A stretch of 64,000 nucleotides of DNA. Source: Acidobacteriota bacterium. GTDB taxonomy: Bacteria; Acidobacteriota; Terriglobia; Terriglobales; Acidobacteriaceae. Location of the stretch: assembly GCA_031296105.1 (NCBI GenBank), contig JARLGJ010000057.1, positions 62,001 to 126,000 of the forward strand, in the 5' to 3' direction. The number at the start of each line of letters is the position of its first letter. The stretch's first letter is position 1. Shown piece after piece: positions 32,584-39,967 of this stretch. Under the pieces are notes generated by a model. The model was not told the DNA's origin and made no database searches. It saw only the letters and a list, made by a program, of their open reading frames with translations. The translations under genes were made by a program, and so were the position numbers.

Positions 32584-34023
32584 TTACTCGTCCGCGCTTG
32601 CCGAAACCAGTCCCGCGGCATTCTTTCCGGCGATGCGTCCGAAGACGGAGATGGCCGCCAGCGAATTGCCGCCGGCGCGGTTGGTGCCATGGATGCCGCC
32701 CGTTACTTCACCGGCGGCGAACAGTCCGGGAATCACCTTGCCATCCAGGTCCAGCACCTCGGTGTTGACGTTGATGCGCAGGCCGCCCTCGGTAAAGTGC
32801 ACGTTTTCGTGCTCAATGCCAAAATAGTACGGCGGCTTGTTGATGAGCTGGGTAAAGGTCGTCTTACCGAAGTCAGGGTCCTGCTTGGAGGCGGCGAATT
32901 TGTTGTAACGCTCGATCGTCTCCTTCAGCACCTTGGGTTCGACTTCCATGACCTTGGCCATCTCCTCGATGGTGTTGGCCTTGTGCACGCGGCCTGCTTT
33001 CAGGCCTGGCTCCAGTTGCGATCCCTTGACCGACTGGTCGTCGGTAATAACCCAGCAGAAGTGTCCTTTCTGGGCAAGGATGCCGTCGGCGATGCGGTCG
33101 CGGCGGCCGCCTTCATTGACGAAGCGCTTGCCGTCGGAGTTCACATAGATGTCGGCTCCCACGTAGTCGGTGACGCGGCCACCGGCCCAGGGAATCATCT
33201 GAATGTAGTCCATGCCCACAACGTCGGCGCGGATGTTCTGTCCCATGAGGATGCCGTCGCCAGTGGCGAAGTCCACGCCCTTGCCGGTGGGATTGGCGGT
33301 AGTGTGGAAGCTGGCATCCAGGCGCGGATCGTGCTTCATGCGCAGTTCGACATTATCGGCAAAGCCGCCGGTGGCCACAATGACGGCCTTGGCCAGGAAG
33401 GTAACTTTCCCTTCCTTGTCTTCCGCCTTTACTCCGTAGACGCTGCCGTGATCGCCATCGCGCAGCAGAGCCACGGCGCGGGTGTTGGTGCGGACTTCGA
33501 CGCCCAGCTTCTTGGCCGCGTCGTTCAGCACGCGGATGTAGTCGTGTCCGGCATTGACGGCACCCGTGTTATGGCCGCGCGGATAGAGGCCGCCGAAGGG
33601 TTCAAACACGCGGCCGGCCCACTGGATGCCCAGCGATTCATACCACGCGCGGAGTTCCGGAGCATGGTCGGTGAAGACCTTCACCAGTTCCGGGTCGCCG
33701 CGATAGTCGCCGGCGGCCAGCATCTGTTTGTACATGATCTCGGGTGAGTCCTTGATGCCGGCAGGCTCCTGCAGCTTGGGATCGGGGAAGTTCATCGATC
33801 CGCCGGAGATGATGGTTGCGCCACCCACCACCGGCATTTTTTCAAGGATAATGACCTTCGCCTTGGCCTGGGCCGCGGTAATTGCCGCGTTATAACCCGC
33901 GCCACCCGCACCGATCACCACTACATCCGTGGATATGATGCGTTCCTGGGCCTGCTGAGCAAAGGCGAAGCCACCCAGCATACACAAAGACAGGCCAAAT
34001 CCTAGAGCACGAAAGAATTTCAT
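32584..34023 (-). CDS. Exported FAD-dependent reductase of the flavocytochrome c/fumarate reductase family
   Basis: A 479-residue flavoprotein with a signal peptide (1-22, GGFAFAQ). It corresponds to the FAD/substrate part of FccA/UrdA-type enzymes: dinucleotide motif VVIGAGGAGYNAA, EKMPVVGGATIISGG, ATGGFADN, and the C-terminal HGTNRAGGNSLA with its conserved Arg. It has no heme-c domain and no FMN-binding domain, so electrons must come from a separate protein. The fumarate-site histidines are not kept: the AHPT-like segment reads YIQMIPW and HHTMGG reads VHFTEGG, which points to another unsaturated substrate. The start has AGGAG six bases upstream, and a terminator follows. It is probably single-gene. 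Confidence 0.85.
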   Translation of the reverse strand: MKFFRALGFGLSLCMLGGFAFAQQAQERIISTDVVVIGAGGAGYNAAITAAQAKAKVIILEKMPVVGGATIISGGSMNFPDPKLQEPAGIKDSPEIMYKQMLAAGDYRGDPELVKVFTDHAPELRAWYESLGIQWAGRVFEPFGGLYPRGHNTGAVNAGHDYIRVLNDAAKKLGVEVRTNTRAVALLRDGDHGSVYGVKAEDKEGKVTFLAKAVIVATGGFADNVELRMKHDPRLDASFHTTANPTGKGVDFATGDGILMGQNIRADVVGMDYIQMIPWAGGRVTDYVGADIYVNSDGKRFVNEGGRRDRIADGILAQKGHFCWVITDDQSVKGSQLEPGLKAGRVHKANTIEEMAKVMEVEPKVLKETIERYNKFAASKQDPDFGKTTFTQLINKPPYYFGIEHENVHFTEGGLRINVNTEVLDLDGKVIPGLFAAGEVTGGIHGTNRAGGNSLAAISVFGRIAGKNAAGLVSASADE

Positions 34024-34350
34024 GAATAACTCCTGGTATAGTCCTCGGAACTCCAGCGCTCTGGCTCGTTATTCCAAGTGCCTCGCGCATCATGCGTCCG
34101 ACCTTGTAAATAAGGCGCTGCTTGAAGTTCCCCAGGATGTTATTCCCGCTAGCAATGGAAGATAACTGCTTTACAGGACTTTGCTCATGCTTAAGCGGCA
34201 TGACGTGAGACGCAGCGCAAACACGACGCGCAAGAAAGTAACAAGGGGGAATTAACCTGAAGTGATCTGCGAGGACACAGCCCAGGTTAGCCGCGCACAA
34301 AACACGCGTCGAACCTGGGGCACAATCTGCAATGACGAACCTGGGGTACA
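34024..34350. other. Intergenic region upstream of the FAD reductase
   Basis: Non-coding. It contains a direct repeat, CGAACCTGGGG(C/T)ACA, at 34310-34324 and 34336-34350. A CCCAGGTT at 34281-34288 is inverted relative to the first copy. These could be operator sites, but they lie nearly 300 bp from the start at 34023. I find no clear -35/-10 pair. Confidence 0.4.
34310..34350. repeat. Direct repeat of 15 bp, 26-bp period
   Basis: CGAACCTGGGGCACA and CGAACCTGGGGTACA start 26 bp apart. The upstream CCCAGGTT (34281-34288) can pair with AACCTGGG (34312-34319). Possibly a binding site; it abuts the terminator of the next gene. Confidence 0.5.
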
Positions 34351-34385
34351 CAAAAAGAACGGCCCGCGCCGAAGAGCAGGCCGTT
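34351..34385 (-). terminator. Terminator of the deoxyhypusine-synthase-like gene
   Basis: Stem AACGGCC/GGCCGTT (34379-34385 with 34358-34364), with further GC pairing in the loop, is followed on the minus strand by TCTTTTTG. It lies about 22 bp past the stop at 34407. Confidence 0.8.
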
Positions 34386-34406
34386 GATAACATCGGGAAG
34401 CTCGCG

Positions 34407-35483
34407 TTACTTCTTCAAGCGCTCCAGCACGGCGCCGGCCACCAAGGGCAGGGCCACGGTGGCGTCATCGAAGACCTCGGCGAACTTGCCGCCTTCGGCC
34501 GGAGGAACGAACTTGCCCCAGCTAATCGCCTCACTATAAGGCGAGCCCGACAGGCCTCCCCAGTGCACCGGCTCGGGGCAGATGCGCAGGCCGTAGTGGT
34601 AGCGCTTCAAAGGGACGTCCTCGCCGCCGCGACGATGGCGCAGCTCGATGTACGGTCCGAACTGCTGCGTCCAGTTGCGCGGCACGCCGCCGCCGATGGT
34701 GAAGATGCCCAGGCGCGTCTGCTGTAGATTCTTCTCGGCGAAGTGGTTCAGGTCGAGGAACGGATCGAAGCGGATCGGCTCGCGGCCTTCCTTGGTACGC
34801 TTGCGGTTGTGCAGCGCCACGTCCAGACCCATCTCGGAGTCGGTGAAGGCCGGGATATAGACCGACACGCCCTTTTCGTAGGCCGAACGCAGAATGCCGC
34901 GCCCTTCGGCGTGCTCATGCAGATACTTGCCGATGGCGGCGGTGAACTTGTAGGAGCACATGACTTCGTTGGCGTCCCAGTCCTCAAGGATCTTGGCCAC
35001 GATGCCCTCGACGAAGTTCAGGTTCGACTCCGGCTCCAGCGTGTCATACACGCGGTTGTAGCCGGCTTCGTAGAGTTCCACGTCGTTGAGCTTTTCGTCC
35101 CACACAAAGTGGCTCTTGCCGGCGGCCTCCACCAGTCCGTGCGCCATCAGGGCGCCGGTGGAGACGACGGCCTTGATGATGCCGGCGTCGATCAGGTCGG
35201 TGACGATCAGGCCCTGCTTGGCCACAGTCATGGCGCCGGCCAGGGTCATCACGATGAAGGCTTCCTTGTCGCGGGCCATGGCTTCCAGCACGTCGGCGGC
35301 CTGGCCGATCTGGCGTCCGGTGAAGGCCGTGCGGCCCATGGCGCGGACGAGATCGTCCACCGTGTGAATATTGCTGAGATCGAGCGGCTCCAGGGCCACC
35401 AGCTTGTCGGAAATCGGATCGTGCAGCTCGCGCTCGATGCCGGAGCCTTCCTGATGAGAATTGCCGTGAGTCAACTTACACAC
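34407..35483 (-). CDS. Deoxyhypusine synthase-like protein
   Basis: A 358-residue NAD-dependent enzyme of the deoxyhypusine synthase family. In eukaryotes and archaea this family transfers the aminobutyl group of spermidine to eIF5A; bacterial members may instead make homospermidine or have other roles. Visible family segments include FIVMTLAGAMTVAKQG, GIIKAVVSTGALMAHG, SVYIPAFTDSEMG, and GGGVPRNWTQQ. The catalytic lysine appears to be kept in EAISWGKF (about residue 323). The GTG at 35483 gives the full frame; a TTG at 35474 preceded by GAGGTG is an equally good start. It has its own terminator. No bacterial eIF5A/EF-P partner is encoded here. Confidence 0.85.
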   Translation of the reverse strand: MCKLTHGNSHQEGSGIERELHDPISDKLVALEPLDLSNIHTVDDLVRAMGRTAFTGRQIGQAADVLEAMARDKEAFIVMTLAGAMTVAKQGLIVTDLIDAGIIKAVVSTGALMAHGLVEAAGKSHFVWDEKLNDVELYEAGYNRVYDTLEPESNLNFVEGIVAKILEDWDANEVMCSYKFTAAIGKYLHEHAEGRGILRSAYEKGVSVYIPAFTDSEMGLDVALHNRKRTKEGREPIRFDPFLDLNHFAEKNLQQTRLGIFTIGGGVPRNWTQQFGPYIELRHRRGGEDVPLKRYHYGLRICPEPVHWGGLSGSPYSEAISWGKFVPPAEGGKFAEVFDDATVALPLVAGAVLERLKK

Positions 35484-35835
35484 CTCGGTTCATGTTCTGT
35501 CTGCTTTCAGGATAACAAATCGGGCACGGCGGCGGGGCAAGGGCTTTCCACAGTGAGCGTTCCGCGCAGCGGCCATGATGGAGCCACGGGCTTACAGGAT
35601 TGGGAAAGCTCAAATTGGGGAGCGCCAAGAGCGTTTTCCACCAGTACGAAGATGAGAATACGATGAGATATATGCTTTTGCGTTATAGAGTTAGATCACG
35701 CAAGTACAGTGTCTCATGGACGCGTGGCCGGGTCTGTCGTAAGTAGCCATTTCAAGTTGAATGATGCATTATCGAATACGTTTTCAGGTTGAGTTTCGAT
35801 CTTCGCGACTTCAATCGAACGATGCAGGGTTTGTT
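35484..35835. other. Divergent intergenic region
   Basis: Between the deoxyhypusine-synthase-like gene (minus) and the TonB_C protein (plus). The stretch from about 35640 is relatively A+T-rich, as expected for promoters. I cannot name a promoter with confidence. An in-frame ATG at 35761 exists, but the signal peptide begins at 35836. Confidence 0.4.
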
Positions 35836-36159
35836 ATGAGACGTTTTTTTCAGTTGGTTCTTATAGGAAGTGTACTAGCCGCATTTTGTCCGGTTGCCAC
35901 CCAGGCAGCCGATCTGCAGACGGGTCCACGCAGGGTCCGCGTGCATAACCCTCCCGAGTATCCCGCGGTAGCCAAAAAGCTATCCATACACGGCACCGTG
36001 CAACTGACGCTCAAGGTCTCGGCCGACGGCATGGTGAAGGATGTCTCCGTAACTGGCGGCAATCCGGTGCTGGTGGATGCCTCGGTGAAAGCCGTGCGCC
36101 AGTGGCGCTACGAGGCGACGGGAAAAGAGTCTCAGGAACCCGTGAAGTTTGTGTTTTAA
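35836..36159 (+). CDS. Exported TonB C-terminal domain protein
   Basis: A protein of about 107 residues. The signal peptide (MRRFFQLVLIGSVLAAF, cleavage near ATQAAD) is followed by a TonB C-terminal domain: PEYPAVAKKLSIHGTVQLTLKV, GMVKDVSVTGGNPVLVDAS, VKAVRQWRYEA. It lacks the Pro-rich spacer of classical TonB. The hydrophobic N-terminus could be either a cleaved signal or an anchor. It may be a short periplasmic energy transducer or a binding protein related to the TonB receptors in the window. The start at 35836 has AGGG about seven bases upstream. A strong terminator follows. Confidence 0.8.
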   Translation: MRRFFQLVLIGSVLAAFCPVATQAADLQTGPRRVRVHNPPEYPAVAKKLSIHGTVQLTLKVSADGMVKDVSVTGGNPVLVDASVKAVRQWRYEATGKESQEPVKFVF

Positions 36160-36187
36160 AAAGTGTTCCACAGCCGCCCTGAAAGGC

Positions 36188-36241
36188 GGAAAAAGGCCGT
36201 TGGCAGGCGCTCAGCGTCGCAGCCAGCGGCCTTTTTCTTTT
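36188..36241 (+). terminator. Strong terminator after the TonB_C gene
   Basis: AAAAAGGCCGTTGGC (from 36190) pairs with GCCAGCGGCCTTTTT (ending at about 36236), and TCTTTT follows. The A-run on the left would also allow termination in the other direction. Confidence 0.88.
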
Positions 36242-36324
36242 CCGAGGCTCCCGCCCGGCGGAACGTCCCGCCGCCAAGCGGCCGGGTGATAGCATGGAGG
36301 GTTGGATAAGGAGCGAGCGACTCA

Positions 36325-37176
36325 TTGAATATCCTGTTTTTGGGAGACATTTTCGGACGCGGTGGCCGCACCGTGGTCAAGGAGAATCTGCCGCGCCTGC
36401 TGCGCGAGCACGAAGTGGACCTGTGCGTGGCCAACGCGGAGAACGCGGCCGGCGGCTTCGGACTTACACCGCAGATTGCCGAGGAGTTCTTCGATCTCGG
36501 CGCCGACGTGCTGACCACTGGCAATCATGCGTGGGACAAGCGCGAGCTGATGGAGTACTTTCAATCCGCGGCCGATGAAGCTTACAGCCCGGCGCGGCGC
36601 ATTCTGCGCCCGGCGAATTATCCCGAGGGCACGCCTGGCGTGGGCATGTACGAGGGCACCACGCGGGCGGGCGTTGCGTATGCCGTCATCAACCTGCAGG
36701 GGCGCGTTTTTATGAGCAACCTCGACGATCCCTTCCGCACCGCCGACCGCTTGCTGCAGCAGACGCAGGCCAAGGTGGTACTGGTGGACATGCACGCTGA
36801 GGCTACCAGCGAAAAAATGGCGCTGGGCTGGTATCTGGATGGACGCGTCACGGCTGTGATCGGCACGCACACGCACATTCCTACCGCGGATTCGCGGGTG
36901 CTGGCCGGCGGCACGGCCTACCAGACGGACGTGGGCATGACGGGTCCGTATGACAGCGTGATCGGCGTGCAGAAGGAGTTGGTGATTCAGAAGTTCCTCT
37001 CCGCTCTGCCCGCGCGCTTTGAGGCCGCCACGGGCGACGTGCGTCTGTGCGGCGCGCTGATCGACTGCGACGAGGCCACGGGCAAGGCGCGGAGGATCAA
37101 TCGCATTGTGCTGAATCAGAGTGGCAAAGCTGAAGAAAGCTGGCAGGGCGCAACTGAGCAGAGGGCAAATGAATAA
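36325..37176 (+). CDS. ymdB: YmdB-family metallophosphoesterase
   Basis: A 283-residue cytoplasmic phosphodiesterase of the TIGR00282/YmdB family (2',3'-cyclic nucleotide phosphodiesterase in Bacillus). The metal ligands are in place: GDIFGRGGR at the N-terminus, NAENAAGG, TGNHAWDKRE, VDMHAEATSEK, GTHTHIPTADSR and TDVGMTGP. The start codon is TTG, with AAGGAG eleven bases upstream. The stop overlaps the HAD gene by eight bases, forming an operon with that gene and the secretin. Confidence 0.92.
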   Translation: MNILFLGDIFGRGGRTVVKENLPRLLREHEVDLCVANAENAAGGFGLTPQIAEEFFDLGADVLTTGNHAWDKRELMEYFQSAADEAYSPARRILRPANYPEGTPGVGMYEGTTRAGVAYAVINLQGRVFMSNLDDPFRTADRLLQQTQAKVVLVDMHAEATSEKMALGWYLDGRVTAVIGTHTHIPTADSRVLAGGTAYQTDVGMTGPYDSVIGVQKELVIQKFLSALPARFEAATGDVRLCGALIDCDEATGKARRINRIVLNQSGKAEESWQGATEQRANE

Positions 37177-37927
37177 GAAGCAGGCCCACGTCACGCTGGT
37201 CAGGGCCGCCGAAGGATTTCAGCACGACGACGAGTTGCCGCGCGGCTTTGACTGGCGCGGCTTCGACGCCTACCTGTTCGACATCGACGGCACCCTGGCG
37301 AACTTCCGCGACCAGGTGCATTACGAAGCCTATTGCAACGCCATTCAGTCCATCTACGGCCATCCCATTTCGCTGGAAGGTCTGGCGGTGAACGGCAGCA
37401 CCGACCGGCTGATTCTGTTGGAGGCCCTGCTGCGCGCCGGCATTCCGGAGAAGGATGTACGCGCTTCGATTCCCGGCATCGCCGACTTCATGTGCACGGA
37501 AGTGGAGCGGCGCGCGGCGGAACTGCGCCCCGAGCTTTGTCCTGCGGTGCCCCGTCTGCTGGAGGAGTTGAAGCAGAACGGCAAGCGCCTGGGCGTGGCC
37601 AGCGGCAATCTGGAGCGCATTGGCCGCGCCAAGCTGAAGTCCGCGGGACTGGATGAGTACTTCGAGTTCGCGGCCTTCTGCGGTACGCATGAAACGCGCA
37701 CGCAGATTTTTCAATCTGCCCTGGAAGCGGCCCATAAGAAGCTGGGCAAGAAGGCAAAGGTTTGCTTTGTGGGCGACACTCCAGCCGATGTGCTGGCCGC
37801 CAAAGGCTGTGGCGCCCCAGTGATTGCCGTGGCTACCGGCATCTTCTCCCTGGTGGAATTGGGCAAAGAAGGGCCGGATATGTGCATTCCAGCTTGCGAA
37901 ACCCTGTGGCGTTATTCACGTCTCTAA
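37169..37927 (+). CDS. HAD-family hydrolase (phosphoglycolate phosphatase-like)
   Basis: A 252-residue HAD phosphatase with motif I DIDGTLANF, an alpha-helical cap (about 60-130), motif II VASGNLERIGRAKL, and motif IV VGDTPADVLAAKG. It most resembles Gph-type phosphatases of small phosphoesters. The ATG at 37169 (MNKKQAHV) has AGAGGG just upstream and overlaps the ymdB stop; a longer frame begins at 37121 but has no ribosome site. The secretin gene follows after 21 bp. The substrate is not predictable from sequence. Confidence 0.88.
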   Translation: MNKKQAHVTLVRAAEGFQHDDELPRGFDWRGFDAYLFDIDGTLANFRDQVHYEAYCNAIQSIYGHPISLEGLAVNGSTDRLILLEALLRAGIPEKDVRASIPGIADFMCTEVERRAAELRPELCPAVPRLLEELKQNGKRLGVASGNLERIGRAKLKSAGLDEYFEFAAFCGTHETRTQIFQSALEAAHKKLGKKAKVCFVGDTPADVLAAKGCGAPVIAVATGIFSLVELGKEGPDMCIPACETLWRYSRL

Positions 37928-37948
37928 GATTCCGGTAAAATCGGGAGC

Positions 37949-39943
37949 ATGGTCCGCGTCCTGTTGCTGTTTGTAGCGCTGCTGATTCCCGCGCCGATGC
38001 TCGCCCAGGACGCGACGCCAGAGAACCATGCGTCAGCGATAACGCCGGGTGCGACTCCTGCGCCGCAGGCTGGCACGACGCAACCCGCGGCAGTCCCACC
38101 GACAGCGGCGGCCACGCCACTTCCGGCCCGGGGGCTGTCTCCGGAAACCTGCTCCGACTCGCTGCCACACTTCCCTTCTTGCAACCTGCCCAGGCAAGAC
38201 AAGCTCCGCGCCAAGCGAGTGTATGACGAGGTGCGCCGGCTGCTGGAGGATCATCAGTACGAAGAGGCGCTGAGCAAGATGACCGAGCTGCGCGACATCT
38301 CGCCGCGCGACGCCGTCTATCGCGAATCGCAGAAGATTATTGCCCAGCAGATTGCCGCCGACTGCATGAAGCGCGGCAAAATTCTCATGATGACCGGAAA
38401 CAACGCGCAGGCCGCACGGCTCTTCCGCCGCGCGCTGGAGCTGGACCCCGGCAACGACTACGCGCTGCAACGCTTGCAAGATGCCGAACCCTCTGCCGCC
38501 ACCGATCCCCTGCCGCGCAACCTGATGGAAGGCAGCGATGTCCGCCTGCGGCCTTCCCAGGAGAAGAAGAGTTTTCACTATCGCGGCGGCTCGGCGCAGT
38601 TTCTGGTGCAGTTTGCGCAAGCGTTCGGTTTGCGGGCCGTGCAGGACGATAGCCTCATCACCCGCCAGATTAAAGTGAATCTGGACGACGTGACATGGGA
38701 CGAAGGCTCCCCGATTGTGACGCGCATGTGCAAGGCCATGTTCCTCACCATGGACGCGCAACAGGTTCTGGTGGCCAACGATACGGCCGAACGGCGGCGC
38801 GAGCTGGTGCAGCTGGAGTTGCGCAGCTTCCGCATCGAGGGCATGAGCAGCGCGCAGGACATGACCAGCATGGTTTCCACCCTGCGCACCATGTTTGACG
38901 TGCATGACATCATGGCCAACCAGGCCACCAGCTCCATCCTGGTGAAAGCGCCGCAGGCGACCATCGATGCCATGGCGCGCTTTCTGACTTCCCTGGATTC
39001 GCTAACGCCCGAGGTCACACTCGACGTCAAGGTGTATCAGATCTCGACCGATCTGACGAACGCCAAGGGTGTGTCGGCGCCGACCGGCTTCACGGTCTTT
39101 AACGTGGATTCGGAGGTCAACAGCGTACTGACCAGCAGTTCGTACTCTTCCATTGTGTCGGAGCTGGAGGCGCTGGGCGTGACGGTAAACAGCAGCACCA
39201 TTCTGGCCGCGCTGCTGGCGTCGGGAAGCTCCCTGGGGACGTCGAGCGTGCTCTCCGATCCCTTTGCAACCTTCGGAGGCGGAATCACCTTGAGCGGCAT
39301 CACCATCCCGAGCGTGACTGCAAAGCTGGATCACGCTCTGTCCTCCACCGTGACGCTGGAGGATACGGTGCTGCGCAGCAAGCATGGCAGCGTCGCCACG
39401 TTGAAGGTCGGCGAGCGCTACCCGGTGGTCAGCACCCAGTACAGTTCCTCCAGTTCCACCAGTTCGCTGTTGAGCGCGCTCGGCATCAGCACTTCCTCGC
39501 TTTCCAGCTCAGTGGCCAGCAGCCTGGCCACTACTACCACGCCAACCGCACAGTTCCAATATGAAGACCTGGGACTGGTACTGAAGGCCACGCCGCACGT
39601 ACACGGCAAACTGATCAGTCTGGATTACGAGATGACCCTGCGCTCGCTTGGCAGCACGCAGGTAAACGGCCTGCCACTGATGCTGAACCGCGATCTGAAG
39701 GGCGCCATCAGCACCTGGGACGGCTCTCCCGTTGTGCTGGCCGGCACGGTGAACAAGGACGAAGTCGAGAACATGAGCGGCATTCCCCTCCTCTCCATGC
39801 TGCCCGTGGTGGGAGCCGCGTTCTCGACCAAGAGTCGCGAGACGACTTACGACGAGTTGCTGATTCTGGTGACGCCCCACGTTGTAGCCGCGGCGACCGG
39901 AGAAGACGTCTACATTCCGGTTCCAGTCAATAATCCTCGCTAG
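37949..39943 (+). CDS. Secretin family protein with TPR N-terminus
   Basis: A 664-residue outer-membrane protein related to GspD/PilQ secretins. The signal peptide (1-19, APMLAQ) is followed by a Pro/Ala-rich linker, TPR-like helices (about 80-170: YDEVRRLLEDHQYEEALSKM, ARLFRRALELDPGNDYAL), a secretin N-domain region (about 205-370), and the C-terminal secretin domain (about 460-655: LEDTVLRSKHGSVATLKVGE, YEDLGLVLKATPHVHG, IPLLSMLPVVGAAFSTKS, ELLILVTPHVV). A Ser/Thr-rich insertion (about 492-530) lies in the secretin barrel. Other type II secretion or type IV pilus genes are not in the window, so its partner system is unknown. Confidence 0.87.
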   Translation: MVRVLLLFVALLIPAPMLAQDATPENHASAITPGATPAPQAGTTQPAAVPPTAAATPLPARGLSPETCSDSLPHFPSCNLPRQDKLRAKRVYDEVRRLLEDHQYEEALSKMTELRDISPRDAVYRESQKIIAQQIAADCMKRGKILMMTGNNAQAARLFRRALELDPGNDYALQRLQDAEPSAATDPLPRNLMEGSDVRLRPSQEKKSFHYRGGSAQFLVQFAQAFGLRAVQDDSLITRQIKVNLDDVTWDEGSPIVTRMCKAMFLTMDAQQVLVANDTAERRRELVQLELRSFRIEGMSSAQDMTSMVSTLRTMFDVHDIMANQATSSILVKAPQATIDAMARFLTSLDSLTPEVTLDVKVYQISTDLTNAKGVSAPTGFTVFNVDSEVNSVLTSSSYSSIVSELEALGVTVNSSTILAALLASGSSLGTSSVLSDPFATFGGGITLSGITIPSVTAKLDHALSSTVTLEDTVLRSKHGSVATLKVGERYPVVSTQYSSSSSTSSLLSALGISTSSLSSSVASSLATTTTPTAQFQYEDLGLVLKATPHVHGKLISLDYEMTLRSLGSTQVNGLPLMLNRDLKGAISTWDGSPVVLAGTVNKDEVENMSGIPLLSMLPVVGAAFSTKSRETTYDELLILVTPHVVAAATGEDVYIPVPVNNPR

Positions 39944-39967
39944 CCCTTTGAGGATAGCGCACGATTG

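Noticed and set aside
32494-33747. 417-codon plus-strand frame opposite the exported FAD reductase
   Set aside because: It begins in the terminator of the reductase gene and reads antisense through it. No motif was recognised.
34743-35666. 307-codon plus-strand frame opposite the deoxyhypusine-synthase-like gene
   Set aside because: It mirrors the sense gene and has no independent start signals.
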